Source of the DNA: Streptomyces sp. HUAS ZL42
Lineage (GTDB): Bacteria > Actinomycetota > Actinomycetes > Streptomycetales > Streptomycetaceae
Direction of reading: 5' to 3'
NCBI RefSeq assembly: GCF_040782645.1
Contig: NZ_CP160403.1
Coordinates: 6,731,001-6,795,000 of the forward strand
DNA length: 64,000 nucleotides
The notes below the pieces were generated by a model. It saw only the letters and a program-made list of their open reading frames with translations, was not told the origin of the DNA and ran no database searches. Each line of letters starts with the position of its first letter. The first letter of the stretch is position 1. This document shows, in pieces, positions 15,671-25,070 of the stretch. The position numbers and the translations under genes were made by a program.

Positions 15671-16014
15671 GGCCCTCTGTTACGTACTTCTCCTGACGCC
15701 GGTGCCTCCGGTCGACTGTCATGATCGGAGGCCCGGTAGGTACTACGACGCGAGAGCGGGGTCGGCCGAGTGCGGGACCGGCTGCGCACGGTTCATGGTG
15801 TACGGGTCTCCGGCATCTGGCGTCGGTCCGAAGGCCGCCGGTGATCCGACGGATGCGGGAGCGGTCCGAGGCGCGGGTCCGGTCCAACGGGGCGGAAACG
15901 TCTACGCGATCGGGGGTGTCGGCGTCGTCGTCATCCTCGCTCTGCTCTACGGCCGTCGAGCCGTCGGCGTCCTCGAACTCCTCGCTGCGATTCGCGGGGG
16001 TTAGGGGCGCCGGG
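15671..16014. other. Intergenic region, no convincing gene
   Basis: Several short frames are open here on both strands because of GC bias. One plus-strand frame ends in a hydrophobic stretch (GVGVVVILALLYGRRAVGVLELL) but has no credible start. I see no terminator or repeat. Confidence 0.35.
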
Positions 16015-16197
16015 TCACTTCGTGGCGTATGTGAGGAAGTCGGCCCAGGTGGTGGGGGAGAGGGTGAGGTAGGGGCCTTGTTTGTCCTTTGAGTCGCGGA
16101 CGTGGATGGTGGCGGGGGTCAGGGCGACCTCGACGCAATCGTCGCCGGAGCCGCTGCTGTAGCTGCTCTTGAACCAGGCCAGTTCGGTGGAACTCAT
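16015..16197 (-). CDS. DUF397 protein
   Basis: This 60-residue protein has the family signature LAWFKSSYSSGSGDDCVEVA followed by IHVRDSKDKQGPYLTLSP. It overlaps the upstream XRE regulator gene by 4 nt (ATGA), the standard arrangement in Streptomyces. These small proteins are thought to work with the paired XRE/DUF5753 protein in toxin-antitoxin-like or developmental switches, but their biochemical action is not settled. Confidence 0.9.
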   Translation of the reverse strand: MSSTELAWFKSSYSSGSGDDCVEVALTPATIHVRDSKDKQGPYLTLSPTTWADFLTYATK

Positions 16198-17036
16198 AGG
16201 TTTCCTCGCATCCGCTGCAGCAGGCTCACGGAGTCCGGGATGGTGAGAGCCTGTGAACGCATCCTGGCATACCGGCCCTGGAGCACACTGACCACTTTCC
16301 GGTCGGCGATCAACTGGCCACTGAGCTGGCCTTCGTTGTACGCGAACCACTTGTTCTCCGGCGTTTCCAGCAGCCGGACGGGGCCGTGCAACCCCGCGTG
16401 CGACTCCCGCACCAGCGGCATGATCTGGATCTCGACATTCCGCAGCTCGGACACCCGCAGTAGGTGATCGACGAGTTCCCGCGTCACCTCTGTCCCGCCC
16501 GTGCGCCGCAGGAGCAGCTGCTCTTCGATGATGAAGCTGAACGCGGTGTTCGGGCGTTCCCGCAGCAGCCGCTGGCGCTCGGCCCGCGCCTCCCACTGGG
16601 CCTCGATCTGCTCGTCCTTCAGCGGAGGCAGCTCATCGTCGAACAGCTGCCGGGCGTACGCCTCGGTCTGCAACAAGCCCGGAATCAACCGACATTCGTA
16701 TGTGTACAGCGTGATCGCGACCCCCTCCAGCCGCGCCCACTGCCGAAACCACGCCGCCAACCCCGGCTGCCGAGCCAAATGCTGTGCAGCCCTCCGCAGC
16801 ACCCCCGTGTTTCCCAGCACCTCCTCCGCCCGCCCCACGAACGCCTGGTCCGGCATTCGCCTCCCCAACTCCACTGAAGCCACCGTGTGTTTGGAGTACC
16901 GCACCTGCTCCGCGAAGTCCTCCCGGCTCAGTCCCGCGTGTTCGCGCAACGCCTGGACCACCGCGCCGAACGTCCGCAGACTGTCCGAGGACTCCGGTTC
17001 GCCGCCGCCCGTACCCACCAGCCCGTCGACCACCAT
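16194..17036 (-). CDS. XRE-family regulator with DUF5753 domain
   Basis: This 280-residue protein has an N-terminal helix-turn-helix (residues about 18-75, VVQALREHAGLSREDFAEQV, SKHTVASVELGRRMP) and a DUF5753 sensor region (YTYECRLIPGLLQTEAYARQL onward). The ATG at 17036 was chosen for its GGGAGG site at 5 nt. It is coupled to the DUF397 gene and diverges from the HATPase gene at 17164. The three genes form the common Streptomyces trio. Confidence 0.9.
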   Translation of the reverse strand: MVVDGLVGTGGGEPESSDSLRTFGAVVQALREHAGLSREDFAEQVRYSKHTVASVELGRRMPDQAFVGRAEEVLGNTGVLRRAAQHLARQPGLAAWFRQWARLEGVAITLYTYECRLIPGLLQTEAYARQLFDDELPPLKDEQIEAQWEARAERQRLLRERPNTAFSFIIEEQLLLRRTGGTEVTRELVDHLLRVSELRNVEIQIMPLVRESHAGLHGPVRLLETPENKWFAYNEGQLSGQLIADRKVVSVLQGRYARMRSQALTIPDSVSLLQRMRGNL

Positions 17037-17163
17037 GGTCACCTCCCGCGGGCCATGGTCACGGCCAGTCACCGGTACTGTCCAGTCCGTGACCGCGTAC
17101 GGAGCGGCAGCGTACGCGGCGACGACCTGGTGAAGTGCCGTCCCGGAACGCCAGATTGGACCC

Positions 17164-17685
17164 GTGACAGAAGCCCGCGCCCCCCAACCCCCGATTACCG
17201 TACGTACGTTCACCCGGCGTCTCAGCGCCACTCCCCGTGGCGCCCGCCTCGCCCGGCATCTCGCTCTCACCCAACTGCACAGCTGGGGCATCCCCCACGG
17301 CAGCGACGCCTCCGACGCCGTCGCCGTGATCGTCGCCGAGCTGGCCGCCAATGCCGTGACCCATGGCCGCGTCCAGGGGCGGGACTTCGAGCTGCGGCTG
17401 GCCCTCGTCACGGGAAGCGTCCGTGTCGAGGTCACCGACACCCGTTCCGAGCCGCGTCCGCCCACCCCCGACGCCGTACGCCCGCCCCACCCGCTGGCGG
17501 AAGCCGGCCGGGGTCTCGCCCTCGTCGACTCGCTCGCGAGCCGGTGGGAGATGGTCGACCGCGACCCGCCGCCCGGCAAGACCGTGCGGGCCGAGGTCGA
17601 CCTGCCGGGGTGGCTCTCCCTGATCAGGAAAAGCCACCCCGCGATGGACGGGAGTTACGTCAGCTCTGCTCCACGCCCAGAGTGA
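17164..17685 (+). CDS. ATP-binding anti-sigma-factor-like HATPase
   Basis: This 173-residue protein starts at a GTG. It is a GHKL ATPase of the RsbW type: the N-box is VAELAANAVTHG and the glycine loop is GRGLALVD. It probably acts as a Ser kinase or anti-sigma factor, or as the regulatory partner of the divergent XRE/DUF397 pair. No sigma factor or anti-anti-sigma gene is adjacent. The 127-nt gap to the XRE gene would hold both promoters. Confidence 0.85.
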   Translation: MTEARAPQPPITVRTFTRRLSATPRGARLARHLALTQLHSWGIPHGSDASDAVAVIVAELAANAVTHGRVQGRDFELRLALVTGSVRVEVTDTRSEPRPPTPDAVRPPHPLAEAGRGLALVDSLASRWEMVDRDPPPGKTVRAEVDLPGWLSLIRKSHPAMDGSYVSSAPRPE

Positions 17686-17832
17686 GCGTGCCGGCATAGC
17701 CGGCGGAGGCCGAGCTGCCCAGGGCGGTGAGGGTGAGGTCGCGAACTGCTCCACGGCGGACTCGGCCGACGTACGGCAGTGGTCGTGGCTGAACAACAAC
17801 TGCCAGCAGTCGAAGCTCAGTCCGGTGTGACG
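17660..17832. pseudogene. Scraps of ricin-type lectin domain and of another gene end
   Basis: On the plus strand about 17737-17832 reads GEVANCSTADSADVRQWSWL, then NNNCQQSKLSPV and a stop, which matches the last repeat of a CBM13/ricin beta-trefoil. On the minus strand 17660-17750 reads RDLTLTALGSSASAGYAGTL and TLGVEQS before a stop, resembling a C-terminus of a secreted enzyme. Neither has a start. They point to deleted carbohydrate-active genes at this junction. Confidence 0.4.
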
Positions 17833-17834
17833 GG

Positions 17835-19589
17835 TTAACCCACCTGTCCCATCCCGGCCGCGTTCGGCCAGCTCTGGGCGTTGGGCCAGCCCGTCGCCGG
17901 GGCGGGGGTCAGGCCGTTGGTGCCCCTGACCTGGGCGGCGGTGAGGCCGCCGCGGGCCGGGACGCCGGGCGGGGTGGGACCGGCAGCCGTCTGCGCGGCC
18001 GGTCCCATCGCCGCGGCCGGTCCCATCCCCTGGGCGGGGGCCATTGCCGCAGCCGGAGCCATGGCCGGGGCGGGAGCCATCGCCGCAGCCGGAGCCATCG
18101 CCGCAGCCGGAGCCATCGCCGCCGCGGGAGCCATCGTCGCGGCCGGGGCCATTGCGGGGAACGGCGCCGGAACGGGCGCCGGAGCAGGGGCCGGGACAGG
18201 TGCCGGAGCGGGCGCAGACTGGGGGAAGATCTGGGCCGCGGCCGGCATCGGCATCCCGGCCCCGTTGGACTGGCCGGGCTGCGCCGCCGCGGGCATCGGC
18301 ATGCCGGCGCCGGCGGCCGGGGCGGCTGCGAACCCCGCGGCACCGGCGCCGACGGCCTGAGCGGCAAGGCCCTGCATGCCGGCCCCGTTGGTGGCGCTGA
18401 CCAACCGGTCCACGGCCGCCGTGCCCGAGCTGTAGCTGGTCCCGGTGCCCAGCTCGGGCACGGCGGCTCCGCTCCTGGTCCCGTAGAGCACCTGTTCCAA
18501 TCCGGACACCAGGCGACGCACGTCCGTCTGGGGGCGCACCACGAGTCGCAGGAAGCGGCTGGATGAACCGATCTTGTTGCCGCACTCGCGGACCAGGATC
18601 CGGTGCTCGGTCAGCATCCGGTCCCGGACCACGGTGCCTTCGGCGCCCACGGGGAGGCGCACGAAGAGGAAGTTGCCCTGGGACGGGTAGACCGTCAGGC
18701 CGGGGAGTGCGGAGAGCTGGCTCGCCATGTCCAGCCGGTCGCGGCGCACCTGCTGAAGGCTCTGCGCGTACTCCGGTCCGTGCTCCTTCAGCATGAACAC
18801 CACGTGTTCCGCGAAGGAGTTGAGGTTCCACTTCGGAAGCATCGAGCGGACCCGGCCGGCCAGGGAGGGGTTCGCGACCAGGTAGCCGAAGCGTATGCCG
18901 TGCAGGCCGAAGTTCTTGCCGAGGCTGCGCAGCACGACCACGTTCGGTCGCAGCATCGCCTCCTGGACCACGCTCGGTTCCGCCTCCGCGTCCGCGAACT
19001 CCAGGAACGACTCGTCGATCACCACCAGGTCCAGGTCCGCCATCGCGTCCATGAACTGCACGATGGCGTGCTTGTGCAGGAAGCCGCCGTCGGGGTTGTT
19101 CGGGTTGCATATGACGGCGACCCGGGTCCCCCGGGCGCGGATGAACTCGGCGTACTGCGCGAGGTCCAGGGCGAAGCCGCTGGACTCCTGCAGCGGGAAC
19201 ATGTCGACCCGCTTGCCGGTCTCCATCGGCTGGTCGGTCCAGCGGCCGAAGGTGGGCACGGGAATGGCGAGCGACTCCCGCACCAGCAGGTGGTCGATCC
19301 AGGTGATGAGCTCCGTCGAGCCGTTGCCCATCGCCACGCACTGCGGAGGCAGCTGGAGCAGGCTGCAGAGCTCCGCGGTGATCGTGTCGGCGCTGCTCGG
19401 GTAGTACGTGATGATGTCCCGGAGCCTGGCCCCCATCTCGTCGAACATGGCCGGGGTGGGGAAGTACGGGTTGCAGGGGATACAGAAGTCGATCGGACCG
19501 GCTCCGTCGCCGCCCTCCCGCGTCAGCGCCGCCATCGACGGGCTGTGCGCCGCGGTGCTGCGGAACAGCGAGGTGACGTTGTCGGCCAT
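17835..19589 (-). CDS. PLP-dependent class I/II aminotransferase with long repetitive tail
   Basis: This protein has 584 residues. The first 370 or so are a histidinol-phosphate-aminotransferase-like fold: CNPNNPDGGF, VIDESFLEFAD, and the PLP lysine in RSLGKNFGLHGIRFGY (K225), with the substrate-anchoring Arg region FLRLVVRPQ. From about residue 390 the chain becomes Ala/Pro/Met-rich with a GMPMPAAAQ repeat and then a run of MAPAAA-type hexamers. The family is usually about 360-380 residues, so the tail is unusual. The ATG at 19589 has a CGGAGG site. Substrate is not predictable; it is separate from the histidine operon. Confidence 0.85.
   Translation of the reverse strand: MADNVTSLFRSTAAHSPSMAALTREGGDGAGPIDFCIPCNPYFPTPAMFDEMGARLRDIITYYPSSADTITAELCSLLQLPPQCVAMGNGSTELITWIDHLLVRESLAIPVPTFGRWTDQPMETGKRVDMFPLQESSGFALDLAQYAEFIRARGTRVAVICNPNNPDGGFLHKHAIVQFMDAMADLDLVVIDESFLEFADAEAEPSVVQEAMLRPNVVVLRSLGKNFGLHGIRFGYLVANPSLAGRVRSMLPKWNLNSFAEHVVFMLKEHGPEYAQSLQQVRRDRLDMASQLSALPGLTVYPSQGNFLFVRLPVGAEGTVVRDRMLTEHRILVRECGNKIGSSSRFLRLVVRPQTDVRRLVSGLEQVLYGTRSGAAVPELGTGTSYSSGTAAVDRLVSATNGAGMQGLAAQAVGAGAAGFAAAPAAGAGMPMPAAAQPGQSNGAGMPMPAAAQIFPQSAPAPAPVPAPAPAPVPAPFPAMAPAATMAPAAAMAPAAAMAPAAAMAPAPAMAPAAAMAPAQGMGPAAAMGPAAQTAAGPTPPGVPARGGLTAAQVRGTNGLTPAPATGWPNAQSWPNAAGMGQVG
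17995..18145. repeat. 18-bp tandem repeats inside the aminotransferase tail
   Basis: Units close to GCCATCGCCGCAGCCGGA recur about seven times with some substitutions, coding the MAPAAA hexamers on the minus strand. Such arrays tend to vary in copy number between strains. Confidence 0.75.
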
Positions 19590-19842
19590 GGAACCTCCGT
19601 ATGAGGCGGACCCGCTGGGGACGGCCGGGCCCGTCGTCTGTGGGTGGCCCGCGCGGGGGAGCGCGGGCCGTCCCTGTATACGGGTGCCGGGGCGGCGCTG
19701 TTCAACCGCTGGGAAACCGGAGCGGACCTGTGAGCCGCCTGTGGAGCGGGGTCGGCCCGATCTTCTCGCGGCTTCCCCTGGTCCTGGCGGTACGCACCTG
19801 TATGCCTGAGGGGAGGCGCTCCCTATACTCATCCCATCTGGG

Positions 19843-19873
19843 TTTCGAACAATGGTCGATATTTCGAACAATG
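19843..19873 (+). promoter_or_regulatory. Pentose-regulon operator at araB
   Basis: The palindrome CGATATTTCG (19857-19866) is followed by AACAATG. The 12-mer TTTCGAACAATG occurs twice, at 19843 and 19862, 19 nt apart, so two operator half-site sets lie close together. It sits just ahead of the araB start at 19891, a position suited to repression. Confidence 0.7.
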
Positions 19874-19890
19874 AAGGGTGGGGCCGGTTC

Positions 19891-21570
19891 ATGAGCGTCG
19901 AGCACGATGAGCGAAACGACCTCGATCTCTGCGCCGTGGGGGTCGACTTCGGCACGCTGTCGGGGCGGGCCGTGGTGGTACGGGTCCGTGACGGCGCGGA
20001 GCTGGGCACCGCGGAGCACGCGTACACGCACGCTGTCCTGGACCGGGAACTGCCCGACGGCACGCCGCTGCCGCCCGACTGGGCGCTGCAGGTGCCCGCC
20101 GACTACATCGACGTCCTGCGCCTCGCGGTGCCCGAGGCGCTGGCGCAGGCCGGCGTGCGGCCGGAGCAAGTGATCGGCATCGGTACGGACTTCACCGCCT
20201 GCACTATGGTGCCGGTCCTCGCCGACGGCACGCCGCTGTGCGAGCTGCCCGACCTCACCGGCCGTCCGCACGCCTACGTCAAGCTGTGGAAGCACCATGC
20301 CGCCCAGGCCCAGGCCGACCGGATCACGGAGCTGGCCGCCGAGCGCGAGGAGGCGTGGCTGGAGCGGTACGGCGGCAAGATCTCCTCGGAGTGGGAGTTC
20401 GCCAAGGGGCTTCAGCTCCTGGAGGAGGACCCGGAGATCTACCGGCGGATGGACCACTGGGTGGAGGCCGCCGACTGGATCGTGTGGCAACTGTGCGGTA
20501 CCTACGTGCGCAACGCCTGCACCGCCGGCTACAAGGGCCAGCTCCAGGACGGCGCCTACCCGTCTCCCGACTACCTCGCGGCGCTGAACCCGGACTTCGC
20601 CGGGTTCGTGACCGACAAGCTGGAGCACGAGATCGGTCAGCTGGGGGCGCAGGCCGGACGGCTGACCGCTCAGGCCGCCGCGTGGACCGGTCTGCCCGAG
20701 GGGATCGCGGTCTGCGTGGGCAACGTCGACGCCCATGTGACGGCGCCCGCGGCGACCGCGGTGGAGCCGGGCCAGATGGTCGCCATCATGGGCACCTCCA
20801 CCTGCCATGTGATGAGCTCGGACAAGCAGGGCGTGGTGCCCGGCATGTGCGGTGTGGTCGAGGGCGGCATCCTGCCGGGGCTGTGGGGCTACGAGGCCGG
20901 GCAGAGCGGCGTCGGTGACATCTTCGGCTGGTTCGTGAAGAACGGTTTCCCCGCCGAGTACGCCGAGCGGGCCGCCGCGCAGGGACTGGGAGCGCACGAG
21001 TACCTGACCGCCCTCGCGGCGGAGCAGAACATCGGCGAGCACGGCCTGATCGCTCTGGACTGGCACAGCGGCAACCGGTCCGTCCTGGTCGACCACGACC
21101 TCAGCGGTGTGCTGGTGGGGCTGACGCTCTCCACCCGGCCCGAGGAGATCTACCGGGCTCTGCTGGAGGCCACCGCCTTCGGCACCCGCACCATCATCGA
21201 GGCGTTCGAGACCGCGGGCGTGCCGGTGCAGGAGCTGATCATCGCGGGTGGCCTGACCAAGAACGCGCTGCTGATGCAGATCTACGCCGACGTCACCCGC
21301 CGTCCGCTGAGCGTCATCGCCTCCGCACAGGGTCCGGCTCTCGGCTCGGCCATGCACGCCGCGGTCGCGGCCGGCGCGTACGCGGACATCAATGCCGCCG
21401 CGAACGCCATGGGCCAGGTCCACCGGGGCGTCTACCAGCCCGACCCGGAGCGGGCCGCGTCCTACGACCGCCTGTACGCCGAATACCAGCAGCTGCACGA
21501 CTACTTCGGCCGCGGCGCCAACGAGGTCATGCACCGCCTGCGCCGCATCCGCGCCGAAGCGTCCGCCTGA
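19891..21570 (+). CDS. araB: Ribulokinase (L-ribulose kinase)
   Basis: This 559-residue FGGY-family kinase phosphorylates L-ribulose to L-ribulose-5-phosphate. The phosphate loop is GVDFGTLSGR near residue 17. The FGGY C-terminal domain includes EATAFGTRTIIEAFE and IIAGGLTKNALLMQIYADV. The ATG at 19891 was preferred over an upstream in-frame ATG that would place the operator inside the gene. It is the first gene of araB-araA-araD, with a 51-nt gap before araA. Confidence 0.93.
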   Translation: MSVEHDERNDLDLCAVGVDFGTLSGRAVVVRVRDGAELGTAEHAYTHAVLDRELPDGTPLPPDWALQVPADYIDVLRLAVPEALAQAGVRPEQVIGIGTDFTACTMVPVLADGTPLCELPDLTGRPHAYVKLWKHHAAQAQADRITELAAEREEAWLERYGGKISSEWEFAKGLQLLEEDPEIYRRMDHWVEAADWIVWQLCGTYVRNACTAGYKGQLQDGAYPSPDYLAALNPDFAGFVTDKLEHEIGQLGAQAGRLTAQAAAWTGLPEGIAVCVGNVDAHVTAPAATAVEPGQMVAIMGTSTCHVMSSDKQGVVPGMCGVVEGGILPGLWGYEAGQSGVGDIFGWFVKNGFPAEYAERAAAQGLGAHEYLTALAAEQNIGEHGLIALDWHSGNRSVLVDHDLSGVLVGLTLSTRPEEIYRALLEATAFGTRTIIEAFETAGVPVQELIIAGGLTKNALLMQIYADVTRRPLSVIASAQGPALGSAMHAAVAAGAYADINAAANAMGQVHRGVYQPDPERAASYDRLYAEYQQLHDYFGRGANEVMHRLRRIRAEASA

Positions 21571-21621
21571 GCGGGCACGCGGCACCGCCAATCACCGCTA
21601 CCCGCCCGAAAGGAACGCACC

Positions 21622-23139
21622 ATGACCAACCCGACCGAGACGTCCCAGGACCAGGAGATCTGGTTCATCACCGGCAGCCAGGGCCTGTACGGCGAGGACA
21701 CCCTGCGCCAGGTTGCCGACCAGTCCCGCCAGATCGCCGAGATCCTCGGCTCCGCCTCGGAGATCCGCGCGCGGATCGTGTGGAAGCCGGTCCTCACCGA
21801 CGCCGACTCGATCCGGCGGCTGTGCCAGGAGGCCAACTCCTCCGACACCTGCACAGGCCTGATCGTGTGGATGCACACCTTCTCCCCGGCCAAGATGTGG
21901 ATCGCCGGGCTCAGCGTCCTGGACCGGCCCGTGCTGCATCTGCACACCCAGTTCAACCAGTCGCTGCCCTGGTCGAGCATCGACATGGACTTCATGAACC
22001 TCAACCAGGCCGCCCACGGCGACCGGGAATTCGCCCACATCGAGTCCCGGCTGGGTGTGGTCCGCAAGATCGTCGCCGGTCACGCCACCGACCCCAGGGT
22101 CGTCGGGCGAATAGCGGCCTGGTCGCGCGCCGCGGCCGGCCGTCAGGCCGCGCGCACCCTGCGCCTCGCGCGGTTCGGCGACAACATGCGCGATGTCGCG
22201 GTGACCGAGGGGGACAAGGTCGAGGCGGAGCTGCGCTTCGGGTTCTCCGTGAACACCTACGGGGTCAACGACCTGGTGGCCGTCGTGGACAGCGTCACCG
22301 ACAAGGAGGCCGCCGAACTCGCCGGCGAGTACGGGGAACTGTACGACCTGGCCGCGGAACTGCGTCCGGACGGCGCCCGCCATGACTCACTGCTGTACGC
22401 GGCCCGTATCGAACTCGGCCTGCGCGCCTTCCTCACCGACGGCGGTTTCACCGCCTTCACCACCAACTTCGAGGACCTGGGCGGACTGCGTCAGCTGCCC
22501 GGCCTGGCCGTCCAGCGGCTCATGGCCGACGGCTACGGATTCGGCGGCGAGGGCGACTGGAAGACCTCCGCGCTGCTGCGCACGCTGAAGGTCATGGGCC
22601 ACGGACAGGCCGGCGGCACCAGCTTCATGGAGGACTACACCTACCACCTCGGCCCGGGCACCCCGCGCATCCTGGGCGCGCACATGCTGGAGGTCTGCCC
22701 CTCCATCGCGGCCGACCGCCCCAGCTGCGAGATCCACCCGCTGGGCATCGGCGGCCGGGAGGACCCGGTCCGGCTGGTCTTCGACGCCGCCCCCGGCCCC
22801 GCCGTGGTCGTCGGCCTCTCCGACCTGGGCGACCGGTTCCGGCTGACCGCCAACGTCGTCGACGTCGTCGCCCCCGACGAGCCGCTGCCCAACCTGCCGG
22901 TGGCCCGGGCCGTGTGGGAGCCGCGACCCTCGCTGGCCGAGTCGGCCGAGAGCTGGCTGCTGGCCGGCGCCCCCCACCACACCGTGCTCAGCTCGGCCGT
23001 CGACGTCGAGACGCTGACCGACTACGCGACCATGACCGAGGTGGAACTGCTCACCATCGACGAGAACACCACGGTGAACCAGTTCGCCAAGGAAATCAGG
23101 TGGAACGCCGCCTACCACCGCCTCGCTCAGGCCCTGTGA
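21622..23139 (+). CDS. araA: L-arabinose isomerase
   Basis: This 505-residue enzyme converts L-arabinose to L-ribulose with a manganese ion. Family landmarks are [20 protein letters not shown] at the start, [43 protein letters not shown] and [17 protein letters not shown] with MEDYTYH. The length matches the family (about 500). An AAAGGA ribosome site precedes the ATG. It lies between araB and araD in the same strand and operon. Confidence 0.95.
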   Translation: MTNPTETSQDQEIWFITGSQGLYGEDTLRQVADQSRQIAEILGSASEIRARIVWKPVLTDADSIRRLCQEANSSDTCTGLIVWMHTFSPAKMWIAGLSVLDRPVLHLHTQFNQSLPWSSIDMDFMNLNQAAHGDREFAHIESRLGVVRKIVAGHATDPRVVGRIAAWSRAAAGRQAARTLRLARFGDNMRDVAVTEGDKVEAELRFGFSVNTYGVNDLVAVVDSVTDKEAAELAGEYGELYDLAAELRPDGARHDSLLYAARIELGLRAFLTDGGFTAFTTNFEDLGGLRQLPGLAVQRLMADGYGFGGEGDWKTSALLRTLKVMGHGQAGGTSFMEDYTYHLGPGTPRILGAHMLEVCPSIAADRPSCEIHPLGIGGREDPVRLVFDAAPGPAVVVGLSDLGDRFRLTANVVDVVAPDEPLPNLPVARAVWEPRPSLAESAESWLLAGAPHHTVLSSAVDVETLTDYATMTEVELLTIDENTTVNQFAKEIRWNAAYHRLAQAL

Positions 23140-23162
23140 CACACGAGAGGACGAGACAGCCG

Positions 23163-23885
23163 ATGAGCGTACGTGTGCGGGACGGCCTGCGGCAGGAGGT
23201 ACTGGAGGCGAACCTGGCCATCCCCGTGGCCGGGCTCGCCACCCTCACCTGGGGCAATGTGAGCGGGGTCGACCGGGAGGCGGGCGTCTTCGTCATCAAG
23301 CCCTCCGGAGTGCCGTACGAGGACCTGGCCCTGGAGCATCTGGTGACGGTACGCCTCTCGGACGGAGCCGTGGTCGACGGCGACCTGCGGCCCTCCACCG
23401 ACACCGAGACCCACCGCTGCCTGTACCTGGCGTTCCCGTCCGTCGGCGGCGTGACCCACACCCACTCCACCCACGCGGTGGCCTTCGCCCAGGCCCGCCG
23501 GGAGATTCCCGTGTTCGGCACCACACACGCCGACACCTTCAACGGCCCCGTCCCGTGCACTCCGGACCTGACCGCGGACCAGTGCGCGAAGAACTACGAG
23601 TACAACACCGGCCAGGTCATCGTCGACATGCTCCGACGCGACGACGACAAGGCGGCCGAGGTCCCCGGCGCGCTGGTCGCCAACCACGGGCCGTTCACCT
23701 GGGGTGCCACCGCCCGCAAGTCCCTGGAACACGCCATCATCTGCGAAGCCGTCGCGGAGATGGCGATCCACACCATGGCGCTGGCACCCACCGGCCCGCC
23801 CCCTCGCCACCTCCTCGACCGCCACTACACCCGTAAACACGGCCCGGACGCCTACTACGGCAATCCGGAGATGACGAACCGCTGA
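23163..23885 (+). CDS. araD: L-ribulose-5-phosphate 4-epimerase
   Basis: This 240-residue class II aldolase-fold enzyme converts L-ribulose-5-phosphate to D-xylulose-5-phosphate. The zinc ligands are in THTHSTHAVAFAQ and ANHGPF, and the family motif GNVSGVDR is near residue 32. The ATG at 23163 has a GAGAGGACGAG leader 12-23 nt upstream. It closes the ara operon, 23 nt after araA, and is followed by a strong terminator. Confidence 0.95.
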   Translation: MSVRVRDGLRQEVLEANLAIPVAGLATLTWGNVSGVDREAGVFVIKPSGVPYEDLALEHLVTVRLSDGAVVDGDLRPSTDTETHRCLYLAFPSVGGVTHTHSTHAVAFAQARREIPVFGTTHADTFNGPVPCTPDLTADQCAKNYEYNTGQVIVDMLRRDDDKAAEVPGALVANHGPFTWGATARKSLEHAIICEAVAEMAIHTMALAPTGPPPRHLLDRHYTRKHGPDAYYGNPEMTNR

Positions 23886-23892
23886 TCACGTG

Positions 23893-23932
23893 TAAGGGGC
23901 GGCCCGCGCTTCCCGGCGCGGGCCGCCCCTTA
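23893..23932. terminator. Bidirectional terminator between araD and galM
   Basis: A perfect 17-bp stem, TAAGGGGCGGCCCGCGC with its complement, surrounds a 6-nt loop (TTCCCG). It sits between convergent genes and is flanked by T/A residues on both sides. Confidence 0.85.
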
Positions 23933-23945
23933 CGTATGCCGTGGG

Positions 23946-24992
23946 TCAGACTCCGAAGGAGTGGACCGTTGTCGTCCGGTAGGTCTCGCCGGGCCGCAGC
24001 ACGGTCGACGGGAACGACGGCCGGTTCGGCGAGTCCGGGAAGTGCTGGGTCTCCAGGCAGAGGGCGTCGCCCTGACGGCAGATGCGGCCGCCGGATTCGA
24101 CGAGGGTGCCGTCGAGGAAGTTGCCGGAGTAGAACTGCACACCCGGCTCGGTGGTCGCGATCCTCAGGGTGCGGCCGGAGGACGGGTCCCGCAGGGTCGC
24201 GATCCACTCGGGCTCCGCCGTGACGCCCTTGTCCAGCACCCAGTTGTGGTCGAAGCCCTTGCTGTACAGCAGTTGCCGGTCGTCGACGCGGATGTCCCGG
24301 CCGACCGGCTTGGCCGTGCGGAAGTCGAAGGGGGTGCCCGCGACGTCCGCCAGTTCGCCGGTGGGGATGAGGCCGGGGTCGACGGGCGTGTAGCGGGAGG
24401 CGGCGATGGCGAGTTCGTGGTCGTGGACCGAGCCGCTGCCCGCGCCGGCCAGGTTCCAGTAGACGTGGCTGGTGAGGTTGACGACCGTGGCCCGGTCGGT
24501 GGTGGCCTCGTAGTCGATGCGCCAGTCGCCGTCCCGGGTCAGCGTGTACGTCACCTTCGTCGTCAGCGTGCCGGGGTGGCCCATCTCGCCGTCGGCACTC
24601 GTGCGGTACAGGTACAGGCCGACGTCCGGGCCCTCGGTGAACGGCTCGACGTCCCAGACGACCTTGTCGAGGCCCGTGGACCCGCCGTGCAGGCTGTTCT
24701 CGCCGTCGTTGACGGACAGCTGGTACGTCCGGCCGTCGAGAGTGAACCGCCCCTTGCCGATGCGGTTGCCGAAGCGGCCGATCAGGGCGCCGAAGTACGG
24801 GCTGTCGGCGACGTAGTCCTCGATGCGGTCGAAGCCCAGGGAGACGTTCGCGTACCGGCCCTCGCGGTCCGGGATCTCCAGGGACTGCACGATCCCGCCG
24901 TACGACAGGACCTTCATCCGCGTGCCGCCGCTCACCAGCGACCAGCGGTGCACCTCGGTTCCGTCGGCGAGCTTGCCGAAGAGCTCCTTCAC
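23946..24992 (-). CDS. galM: Aldose 1-epimerase (mutarotase)
   Basis: This 348-residue enzyme interconverts alpha and beta anomers of free sugars. It carries the GalM signatures LIGRFGNRIGKGRF, NSLHGG, NLTSHVYWNL with the catalytic His, and ETQHFPDSPNRP near the C-terminus. The GTG at 24992 has a GGAGGA site at about 5 nt. It is the last gene of the chvE-mmsA-mmsB unit, after a hairpin at 25031-25062. A second copy lies at 49819-50790. Confidence 0.9.
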   Translation of the reverse strand: MKELFGKLADGTEVHRWSLVSGGTRMKVLSYGGIVQSLEIPDREGRYANVSLGFDRIEDYVADSPYFGALIGRFGNRIGKGRFTLDGRTYQLSVNDGENSLHGGSTGLDKVVWDVEPFTEGPDVGLYLYRTSADGEMGHPGTLTTKVTYTLTRDGDWRIDYEATTDRATVVNLTSHVYWNLAGAGSGSVHDHELAIAASRYTPVDPGLIPTGELADVAGTPFDFRTAKPVGRDIRVDDRQLLYSKGFDHNWVLDKGVTAEPEWIATLRDPSSGRTLRIATTEPGVQFYSGNFLDGTLVESGGRICRQGDALCLETQHFPDSPNRPSFPSTVLRPGETYRTTTVHSFGV

Positions 24993-25030
24993 AGGCTTCC
25001 TCCTGCCTTGACTGAGTATGGACAGCAAAA

Positions 25031-25062
25031 GGGCCCCGCACCCTGGACAGGTGCGGGGCCCG
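25031..25062 (-). terminator. Hairpin between mmsB and galM
   Basis: GGGCCCCGCACC pairs with GGTGCGGGGCCC across a 7- to 8-nt loop, 9 nt after the mmsB stop. It may end most transcripts or attenuate galM; a short T-run follows on the minus strand. Confidence 0.75.
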
Positions 25063-25070
25063 ATGCCGGC

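Noticed and set aside
15702..16004. A 100-codon plus-strand frame with a hydrophobic end
   Set aside because: No ribosome site, odd composition in the first half and no homologue recognised; kept only as intergenic note.
19852..19890. Upstream ATG for ribulokinase
   Set aside because: It would place the operator palindrome inside the coding region and adds residues not typical of the family.
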